This document shows, piece after piece, positions 56,749-64,000 of a stretch of DNA of 64,000 bases. The notes under the pieces are model-generated. The model had not been told where the DNA came from, searched no databases, and saw only the letters and a list, made by a program, of their open reading frames with translations. Within the stretch, counting starts at the first letter, position 1. The number at the start of each line of letters is the position of its first letter. Made by a program: the position numbers and the translations under genes. The DNA comes from Corbicula japonica (taxonomy: Eukaryota > Mollusca > Bivalvia > Venerida > Cyrenidae): contig JAZAYU010000019.1 of assembly GCA_038501625.1 (NCBI GenBank), positions 5,582,324 through 5,646,323 on the forward strand, written 5' to 3'.

Positions 56749-57995
56749 CACTGAAAGTGATTAAATACCCCCACATGTGTGCTTGATAATTGAACTGGGA
56801 ATGCTTTGAATCAATGGCATTATGTGCCCCCTTTCAATCCAAAGTGTCGTCTTCACAGTAGCCACATATACAGCAAGTTTCATCACAATATCTCATTCCT
56901 TCTAAAGTTATTGAGCAGAAATGGTTTGAGTATGTTAGTAACCTTTAGTGACCTTTACCTAACTTTTAACAACTGTGTGCCAAAAATTGTTTATATATGT
57001 GAAGCTTTTCATGAGAAATCATCCAGAAACATTTTTTCTATTTTTAGTAACAGTGAACAGTGACCTTGACCCCATCAGGCCCAATTTCAATACAAAGTTT
57101 CGTCTTCACAGACACTACCTATATAGCAATTTTCATCACAATATCTCATTCTGAACCAAAGTTATTGAGCATACAGTTTTTTTCTATTTTTAGTAACAGT
57201 GACCTTGACCCCACAGGCCTTACTTTGAATCCCAAAAGTCATCTTCACAAAAACCACCAATACACCAAATTTCATTTAAGAATCTCATTCCAAGCTTTAG
57301 TTACTGAGTGGAAACAAAGTTTTGAAGTTTAAATAACAGTGACCTTGACCTTGAACCCACAGGCCCCAAAGTCAAACCTAACCTATATCTTGTTATGTTA
57401 CATCTGCGACCCAAAAAATAATTTATATCTATGAAGTATTTCATGAGTAATAGTCCAGAAACAAATTTTCTTTTTTAAGTTACAGTGACCTTGACATTGA
57501 CCCCACAGGCCCCAAAGTCGAGCTCGACCTGTATCTTCTGATATTACATCTATATACCAAAAAAGTATTTAATCTGTGAAGTGTTTCATGAGTTATCATC
57601 CAGAAACCATTTTTCTATTTTTAGTAATACTGACCTTGACATTGACCCCACCAGCCCCAAAGTCGAACTTGACCTGTATCTTGTGATGTTACATCTATTT
57701 ACCAACCAAGGATTAAATCTGTGAAGTGTTTCATGAGTTATCATCCGGAAACCATTTTTCTATTTTTAGTAACAGTGACCTTGACACTGACCCCACCAGC
57801 CCCAAAATCGAACTTGACCTGTATCTTATGACGATATACCTGTGTACCAAAAATTATTTAATTCTGTCAAGCCTTTCATGAGTTATCATCCGGAAACGAA
57901 GAATCCGACCGACCGACCGACAGACCGACAGACCCACCGACCGACCGACAAGCTCACTCCTATATACCCCCTCAAACTTCGTTTGTGGGGGTTTA
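56749..57995 (+). mobile_element. Pearl-like (Helitron-related) non-autonomous element 2
   Basis: It begins TAGAATTATCACTGAAAGTG with AAATACCCCCAC, holds a tandem core, then a (GACC)n microsatellite (57907-57950), and ends in a hairpin TACCCCCTCAAACTTCGTTTGTGGGGGT. The end structures resemble those of 12851-14421, while the core is unrelated. Confidence 0.72.
56930..57905 (+). repeat. Tandem core of pearl-like element 2, about seven units of roughly 145 bp
   Basis: Units share ATTTTTCTATTTTTAGTAAC, AGTGACCTTGAC, ACCCCACAGGCCCCAAAGTC, GACCTGTATCTT, CATCTATATACCAA and TTTCATGAGTTATCATCC. The last four are the most regular. Confidence 0.88.
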
Positions 57996-58448
57996 ATTAT
58001 TAATGCTCATAAATGATTTATCAGCTATTTTAGTCTGGATATAATAAGCAGCTAATGTCCAGAAATGATATACTCAATTGTTTTGGTTTATCACTGAAGA
58101 TGTCAAATATTTTTTATAAAGTTCTGGGGTAAATCTGCCCCTTTAGAACTTCCTCTGTGCTGTCTTCACTAAGCTGCTGCGATGTCTTAATTAAATTAAT
58201 GTCATCACTGAAATATCAAACGTTCTGTTATAATTCAGTCTCTTTAGAATTGTTGCTGTGCTGTCTTTACTAAGCTGCCGTGATGTCTTCACTTAATTTT
58301 CATGTCATCACTGATGTATCTAACGTTCTATTGTTAATCAGTCTCTTTAGAATTGTTGCTGAGTTGTCTTCACTCAGCCGCTGAGATGTCTCCCCTACAA
58401 TTATGTCATCATTGATATATCTTACTTTGATATGGCACTTGATTTTAC
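57996..58448. repeat. Degenerate repeats downstream of TBRG1
   Basis: GTCTCTTTAGAATTGTTGCTG..CTGTCTTCACTAAGCTGC..GATGTCTTCAC..ATGTCATCACTG recurs about three times (58130-58440) with a period near 110 bp, in the presumed 3' UTR/downstream region of the TBRG1 orthologue. Confidence 0.7.
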
Positions 58449-58528
58449 TCAAGATTTCAGTTTGCTGCCATCTTTAAGAGCTCCAGACAGAAGATTCCTC
58501 AAACTTGATGAGGTGGGATCCAAAGTTC
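58449..58528 (-). CDS. TBRG1: TBRG1 orthologue, last coding exon
   Basis: On the minus strand, acceptor GTTGATTTCAG ends at 58529. The exon enters in phase 1, matching the preceding exon, and encodes 25 residues (GTLDPTSSSLRNLLSGALKD and on) before TGA at 58449-58451. This C-terminal tail is not one of the conserved domains; the exon is accepted because of phase and splice-site fit. Confidence 0.7.
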
Positions 58529-58897
58529 CTGAAATCAACAGAAAATAACAAATATTAAGTATTGACAAACATTATTATTGATAAGATGCACAGTTAGGTA
58601 TAAGGCACAGTAAGGTATAAGAAATTATAACAGTCTGGTTAAATAGTGATTTTGCACATTAAAATTGGTAAATAAGTAATGAAATTCAAATTACTGGCCA
58701 GAACAATACCAACTTAACATCGACTGTTGAAATTGAAATAAATCTGACTGAATGACTGCTTTCTTGATGTACAAGTACTAACACTCAATAGGATATAAAA
58801 ATGCAAAAGAATATTAGCCTTTGTGAGATAAGAACCGGCTATCTAAGCATCATAAATAAGATGCACTACCCCTCGAGCACAAATTTCACCACTAATT

Positions 58898-59146
58898 GGG
58901 GCACGTCACGGGAAAAGGTACCTTCGGTCATTTTTAGTGATATTTTAGTTTTTACTAAATTTAGAAAGAACTTACATCTTTAATCAATTTCTTATAACTA
59001 AAATGCGATTTTATTACACATTTGACAATAAAATGGTATTTTTACCGCGAGATGCATAATAAGTAATGTCGTCTGCTCAAATTTATGACGTCATTTCAAA
59101 GATTGACGTCAACTGTCCGAAGGTACCTTTTCCCGTGACGCGCCCC
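58898..59146. mobile_element. GGGGCGCGTCACGGG-type MITE, copy in TBRG1
   Basis: Terminal inverted repeats of about 30 bp: GGGGCACGTCACGGGAAAAG continuing to CCTTCGG, inverted at the right end (CCGAAGGTACC..GACGCGCCCC). AATT lies on both sides. It lies in the intron after exon 59166-59386, 19 nt from that exon's splice donor. Confidence 0.9.
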
Positions 59147-59165
59147 AATTAGATTGAACACTTAC

Positions 59166-59386
59166 CTGCAAGTTTAAGCTTGAGACCAGTATGACTTATG
59201 GTAGGATCATCTGTCGGGGCAGGAATACTGTCCAGGGTGAGAGCCTTGTTCACTTCAAACTTGACCCACTTGTAGCCAGAACATTTCTTCGCTCCGGGAC
59301 AGCTCTGAATCAAGTTCTGAACCACTGGGTGAACAAGACCAAAAAACTCCGCACCTTTACCTGTAGTGGTCACAACCTGTGTCCCT
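59166..59386 (-). CDS. TBRG1: TBRG1 orthologue, FYRC-domain exon
   Basis: Acceptor TTTATTACATAG, donor TTGCAG|GTAAGT. It enters in phase 2, leaves in phase 1, and encodes about 73 residues. GKGAEFFGLVHPVV, NLIQSCPGAKKC and YKWVKFEV are the hallmark FYRC-region motifs of TBRG1 (transforming growth factor beta regulator 1), a nuclear FYRN/FYRC protein linked in vertebrates to growth control. The match along this block makes the orthology call strong. Confidence 0.92.
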
Positions 59387-59830
59387 CTATGTAATAAATA
59401 AAAAAGCAAAATATTAGTACATGCTAAACCAAATCTTTTATGCTTAAATATAGCTGGTATGTATTAAGGTAATGTGTGTATTAAACATTGGATGCTGAAA
59501 TTCTACAAAAAGTCAGTTACAGTATCTGTTTACAGTCATGTAAAATTAATTGAAATTCTCCTCAGTTCAAGCAAATGGCACAATTCATCTAACATACATC
59601 GTAATGATGTTTTCTAGCATGCACTTGAATAAAAAAGAATAAATAATTTTTAGTCATTATATACTTTACTTTTTACAGTGATATAGTCATATACAGCGAG
59701 TGACGGAATAATATTGAAACGAAAAAAATAGACATGGTAAATTTTATGAGTGTATAAACATTCCATATAAAAGCTTATTACAACACAAAAGAAGCATTTA
59801 CACAGTAATAACACTTTGTAAATGCTAACT

Positions 59831-60235
59831 TGAAATATGAATATTTTCAGGCAATAGTTACCTTGATTGATTGATAGCTCTGAGTAACTGACTGTGATAC
59901 TCTGATAGGAAATATGATTATTTTAAGGTATTTTTTACCTTGATTGATTGATAGCTCTGAGTAACTGACTGATACTCTGATAGGAAATATGAATATTTTA
60001 AGGCAGTAATTACCTTGATTGGTTGATAGCTCTAAGTAACTGACTGTGACACTCAGATATGAAATATGAATATTTTCAGGCAGTAATTACCTTGATTGGT
60101 TGATAGCTCTAAGTAACTGTGACACTCTGATAGGAAATATGAATATTTTCAGGTATTAATTACCTCGATTGGTTGATAGCTCGAAGTAACTGACTGTGAC
60201 ACTCAGATATGAAATATGAATATTTCGGGCATTAC
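59831..60235 (-). repeat. Tandem copies of the TBRG1 FYRC exon 3' half with its splice donor
   Basis: Five extra copies (near 60160-60210, 60087-60135, 60010-60060, 59936-59982, 59858-59910) of the exon end CAGTTACTTCGAGCTATCAA..CCAATCAAG|GTAAT plus about 30 bp of intron. The period is about 70-82 bp. Copies carry substitutions and one 4-nt deletion. The exon's 5' half and acceptor are not repeated. Confidence 0.92.
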
Positions 60236-60330
60236 CTTGATTGGTTGATAGCTCGAAGTAACTGACTGTGACACTCAGATAGGAAACGACTCTTGTACAC
60301 CTTTGTATCATCCTCAGGAACTATTTCAAA
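60236..60330 (-). CDS. TBRG1: TBRG1 orthologue, FYRN-FYRC junction exon
   Basis: Acceptor GTAATTTTAG, donor TCAAG|GTAAT, 95 nt, phase 0 to 2. It encodes FEIVPEDD, then SECHSQLLRAINQSR, which continues the TBRG1 FYRN end into FYRC; the preceding and following exons join in frame. Its 3' half is repeated five times in the downstream intron. If a downstream donor copy were used instead, the reading frame would meet a TAA at once (AGG TAA). Confidence 0.9.
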
Positions 60331-60785
60331 CTAAAATTACACACATAAGTTTTTACATCAGACATATCGTAATTACCCTAACCCTTGGGACAGCATTTTT
60401 CATTTTCCAAGACATTTATTACTGTAAGCCTTCCTATATTTTAAGACATTTTTAGGAATGGTATTTTTCATTATTACACCTCACGTGATAAGTTTACTAT
60501 ATAGCGTAATGTGACGTCACAGGGAGATAATCGCTACTGTCACATATGCGACAGCATCATGTCACCCTCGCGTGGATCTAAAAATAAATATCTTGGAAAT
60601 CCGATTACAAATTAACTTCTACGCATGCGTAATTGACCAAGGGAGATAAACGCATTTTGATCATTATTTGTAGCCGCTTATTGAGCATTATTGATTTTGG
60701 ACTTCCGGCGCTTGATTTTGTTCCCAAACGAAATTTGGTCATAGTCAAGATCTCTAAAAAACAAATGTTCGGTGTAATAAAATTA

Positions 60786-60921
60786 ATATCACATCCCATT
60801 GGGAAAACAGTACGAAATGTTAACCCTTGAGAAGGTAATGTCAACCTCGGCTAACACCTCGGTTGACATTACTTCTCTCGGGTTAACATTTCGTACTGTT
60901 TCCCCCAATGGGATGTGATAT
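60786..60921. repeat. Long near-perfect hairpin, arms about 61 bp, loop about 14 nt
   Basis: The arm ATATCACATCCCATTGGGAA continuing to AATGTCAACC (60786-60846) is mirrored at 60861-60921 with a handful of differences. It lies in the TBRG1 intron between exons 60236-60330 and 62577-62723. Confidence 0.93.
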
Positions 60922-61299
60922 TTATATAATGTCCATATTCATGTTTTTTAGTTATTTAAGTAATTACTGCTCATCAAACTGCCCGCATATATATCCTTGT
61001 GACCAAGTTCCACAGAAAGATATTTATCAATGTAAAAAAAAGTGTGCATACGTTTAAGGACACTTTCAGAAACAGGATTTATTGGTCCCTAAATTTTGGG
61101 ACAGGAAATATTTTAGTTATAATTATTTTTCAATGTTCTAAGGCTTAGGGTAGTAATCCATCTTATATTCAGATGTTTTTGTTCAAGATCATTTTGTTTT
61201 GCATTTTATTTGTTTATACATTTTGCTGCTGTTTTATTTCTCAACACTTCCACATTGCTATGTATGTCATGTTATACATTAGCTTTTATTTTAAAAGTG

Positions 61300-61770
61300 G
61301 TTTTCGGTTGATAATTTATGTTTAAAATAAAACTTTTACATCAATTTTACATTGACTTTTGATTAAGAAGTGGTTTTCGGTTCCTGTTTTGGTCTTATTA
61401 GGTCTCTAAGATACGTATAATTTAGTAGTCAACCATTTATTTTATATGATTTAACAAAAAAAAACAGCATTATTTTAATGATTAACAATACATTTTATAC
61501 ATAAATTGTATAATTATTCACTTTTGTTTGAAAAGTGGTTTTCGGTCCCTGTTTTGGTCTTAATCGGTCTTTCACAAACATATTATCATAGTTTCACAAT
61601 TTATTTCATACGAATGTCATTAAAATTAAATTTATACATAAATTATATATTGAATTTTATTTTAAGTGGTATTTGGAACAAAAATATTTTTTTCAGTCCC
61701 CTTTTCGGTCTTATTTGGTGTTATTCGGTTGTTTTCGGTCTTGTTCGGTGTTTTTTGGTCATTTCGGTGA
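61300..61770 (+). repeat. Degenerate tandem repeat, AAGTGGTTTTCGGT family
   Basis: AAGTGGTTTTCGGTTCCTGT, then TTTTGGTCTTATTAGGTCT recurs at about 61299 (partial), 61369 and 61533, followed by a TTCGGTCTTATTTGGTGTTA simple-repeat-like end (61690-61770). Intronic in TBRG1. Confidence 0.75.
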
Positions 61771-61828
61771 TTCTATGCACCCTGAACATTTGCATATATA
61801 ATGTTGTATACATGACGATGGACTGTTA

Positions 61829-62131
61829 ATGTTCAAGTTATTTAAAATAAAAGTTCTGTTTTCAGCCTCCACACAGTCAACAAGAAGAAAGAAAGTGAAA
61901 CCAGCTTTTCGTAAAATAATTTCCTGGGTAACCCTCAAACAGGTCCCTAAGACCCCTAATCCCACAAAATGTCACTGTTGTCCTCGATACCAGAGGTGGT
62001 TAATCCGAGGACAACAAGACACTATAACACTAATGAAATCTTTACTGATTTGTTATGTGCAGGTAGTGCAGTGTGGAGCCTGTGATTGTCACCCAACAAC
62101 CTTTAACAGTAAGCCTAAAATGACCAATTAA
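61829..62131 (+). other. Antisense intronic ORF, not supported as a gene
   Basis: A 100-codon plus-strand ORF inside the TBRG1 intron, with a Lys/Arg-rich start and several Cys. No family recognised and no splice context that holds up. Confidence 0.15.
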
Positions 62132-62298
62132 TTCTTCATTTGTTGCTGTACAGCTTATGTGTATCCATAAACTTATCTCAAATTTCTATCATGTGATTGG
62201 AGAAGTTTGACAATGAGTTGACCAATCAGCTTACAGAGATTTGAGAGTTGCTTCCAGTCTCTTGAATGAGAATTAAATTTGAACAAATATTTTCATTT

Positions 62299-62557
62299 GG
62301 GGCACATTACGGGAAAAGGTGTCTTCAAAAAATTTTAGACACTTTATGGTGTTACTATATTTGTTAAAAGATACAATTTTTTTTTTTCTTCATAACTACA
62401 TTATAATAAGATATCTTTTTACACATTTGGGCTAAATAAAGCTTTATATACTGAAAAAGCCAGATTCAATAGGAATGCCATCAGCTCAAATTTATGACGT
62501 CTTTTCAAGAAATATTTTTAAATATCCAGAAAACAACTTTTTCCCAAGATGCGCCCC
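62299..62557. mobile_element. GGGGCGCGTCACGGG-type MITE, older copy in TBRG1
   Basis: Left end GGGGCACATTACGGGAAAAG, right end (inverse) GGGGCGCATCTTGGGAAAAA; the interior shares CTCAAATTTATGACGTC with the copy at 58898-59146. Same orientation, more diverged. It ends 19 nt inside the intron after exon 62577-62723. Confidence 0.85.
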
Positions 62558-62576
62558 ACATTTATATTTTCTTTAC

Positions 62577-62723
62577 CATAGGGCCATTTCCCCCATCCGA
62601 GATCTTGCATGTGTACAAACACTGCCTGTCAGGATTCTGTGTATTGGCATATATCCTAGTACTGCAGTAACCCACTGGGAATATAGAGTTGCTGGTGTGG
62701 AATCCTGGCCTGTCATGTACTAT
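62577..62723 (-). CDS. TBRG1: TBRG1 orthologue, FYRN-domain exon
   Basis: Acceptor TTGTTTGACAG, donor TATG|GTAAAG, 147 nt, phase 0 to 0. It encodes IVHDRPGFHTSNSIFPVGYC, then STRIYANTQNPDRQCLYTC and KISDGG, the FYRN signature of TBRG1. It follows exon 63233-63372 in frame at the conserved GE|I position. Confidence 0.95.
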
Positions 62724-63232
62724 CTGTCAAACAATAAAGAAAAAAAAATATTAAAGTTTGTTAATTTTCTGGCTAAAAAATAGTAATCAAACTTGTGGCA
62801 GAATTGTATATTTGTCCAGGAGGCTGTCCTGACAATTTAATGTTTGTGCCAAGATAGTTAAATCAAAATAACAAAATAAGTTCTTTTATTAAAATTTTAT
62901 TTGTAAGAAATGTGCTTTTTCTCCTTGACAAACTTGATTTTTCTTAACAACTTTCTATATAGTTAATCGAACAAATCGAACACAGCAACAGATTACAACT
63001 CTACTAGTATACTGGACAATCAAATTTTCAAATAGAATTAAACCCTCTATAGTACAATATTTGATGAATTTTCCTTAAAATAGCATTTTGTAAATTAAAT
63101 ACAGTAGATATTACGTTGTGGTAGTTTGCTGGGGTTAGAATTCATGTTTTTACTCAAGCTAGAAATATAAGAAATTTAAGCCCATGAAAAATGTAATGGT
63201 ACAACAGTAGTAAGTGGTGTTTGGTGACCTAC
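62724..63232. other. TBRG1 intron, nothing recognised
   Basis: AT-rich intron sequence without a supported repeat or ORF. Confidence 0.5.
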
Positions 63233-63372
63233 CTCCCCTATACTGTACACAGTGAGATCTCCGACAACCAGGGGAAACATTGGCCGACCTATACTGTCCA
63301 AAGGTATTGGTGGAACAATATGCTTCCCTCCTGACAGCTTGCTTTTCTTCGGCTTGCTTTTAATACCCATCG
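63233..63372 (-). CDS. TBRG1: TBRG1 orthologue, exon before FYRN (5' part of gene outside window)
   Basis: Acceptor GTGTATTTCAG, donor GGGGAG|GTAGGT, 140 nt, phase 1 to 0. It encodes a basic stretch (KSKPKKSKLSGGK), then PIPLDSIGRPMFPLVVGDLT and VYSIGE, the start of the FYRN region. Earlier exons are not seen between 63373 and 64000 and must lie beyond the right edge. The five exons in the window together give about 226 residues. TBRG1 is a nuclear protein; FYRN and FYRC together form one alpha+beta module also found in KMT2 proteins. Confidence 0.92.
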
Positions 63373-64000
63373 CTGAAATACACACAATTAAGTCATACTC
63401 AGTAACCCTAGGCTAAATTACTCATAACTCCCTTTTACGAGCCCTGGGAAATCCAATAACCCTAAGTAAAGTGTGGATCCAGATCAACCCTTACATTCGT
63501 GCTGTCTGATCTACACAGTCAACTTTTAGATTCATTAGGTTAACAGTGTAGATCCAGATCAGATAGCACAAATGCTTCAGCTGATCTGAATTTAGACTGG
63601 CTTCACATGCTACAGAACTTGTTTATATGGAGTGAAAAGAAAGAAGGTGATTTGAAATTTGCAAATACTGCTTTTTAAATTCTTGGTGCCCCAAGTTGTT
63701 TTAAAATTGTAAATCTAATGTACATCTGTCAGAAACATACAGGAAAAATATGTTAAAATTATTTGTTATGTCTCACAATCTGGTAAATTTATAGCATATG
63801 ATAAACTTAAGAATGATAATAATGCTGACAAAATTTCATTAACCCTTACCTCCAAAGATACACCTTTAATGCATGTGCGAACATTCATGTATTCTGATCA
63901 GGATCTAAACTGTTCGCTTTTTGATTCATTATGTTATTTCTGACCAAAATGCGAACAGTGCAGATCCTGATCAGATAGCATGGATGTGCTGGCTGATCTG
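63373..64000. repeat. TBRG1 intron with two fold-back elements
   Basis: A hairpin of CTGATCAGGATCTAAACTGT (63894 on) with its inverse at 63951-63974, followed by GATAGCA..GCTGGCTGATCTG. A related but diverged hairpin lies at about 63500-63575 (CTGATCTACACAGT with ACAGTGTAGATCCAGATCAG). Same family as 46822-46900. No exon was found here. Confidence 0.75.

Noticed and set aside
62475..62783. A 102-codon plus-strand ORF
   Set aside because: It is antisense to the FYRN exon of TBRG1 and crosses the MITE boundary.

Overview
The window looks like AT-rich nuclear DNA from an invertebrate animal, most probably a bivalve mollusc. The reasons are split genes with canonical GT-AG junctions, a dense and varied transposon load (Ty3/gypsy, BEL/Pao, a Penelope-like element, a LINE, several TIR MITEs, tRNA-derived SINEs), and two elements with the architecture of the bivalve 'pearl' (Helitron-related) family: hairpin ends, a tandem-repeat core and a terminal tetranucleotide microsatellite. 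The species cannot be named from the sequence alone.

Layout. 1-6.9 kb: a minus-strand Ty3/gypsy retrotransposon cut by the window edge, with its 5' LTR near 6561, gag broken by a stop, and pol open across protease, RT, RNase H and integrase except for one TAG. 7-8.5 kb: 5'-truncated LINE. 8.5-14.4 kb: nested repeat fragments and the first pearl-like element. 14.6-22.6 kb: a plus-strand five-exon gene for a secreted PAN/apple - Cys-rich - sushi - EGF - rhamnose-binding (SUEL) lectin protein. Its third intron carries a Tc1/mariner MITE and a Penelope-like insertion with a 17-bp target duplication. 22.7-30.2 kb: an apparently complete BEL/Pao retrotransposon (two 675-bp LTRs, one 1995-codon gag-pol ORF) inserted 55 bp past the lectin stop codon. 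30-36 kb: minisatellites and repeats. 36.6-52.6 kb: three tandem paralogues of an unrecognised family (copies 1 and 3 open at 418 and 419 codons, copy 2 a pseudogene). Their N-terminal part resembles a CARD/death fold by pattern and the rest looks like TPR-type helical repeats. 55-58 kb: a pogo-like MITE and the second pearl-like element. 58.4-63.4 kb: the last five coding exons, on the minus strand, of a TBRG1 (FYRN/FYRC protein) orthologue whose 5' exons lie beyond the right edge.

Most notable: (i) the three-copy family, in which only the pseudogene keeps an in-frame hydrophobic C-terminal tail while copy 1 has a matching hydrophobic stretch just after its stop codon; (ii) an array in a TBRG1 intron made of repeated copies of the 3' half of the adjacent exon plus its splice donor; (iii) two copies of one MITE, each ending exactly 19 nt inside a TBRG1 intron; (iv) a hammerhead-ribozyme-like motif at the 3' end of the Penelope-like element; (v) a LINE tail inserted into one copy of a local segmental duplication, which orders the two events. 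No prokaryotic features, CRISPR arrays or rRNA genes were seen. All exon joins are inferred by eye from phase, splice consensus and family similarity.
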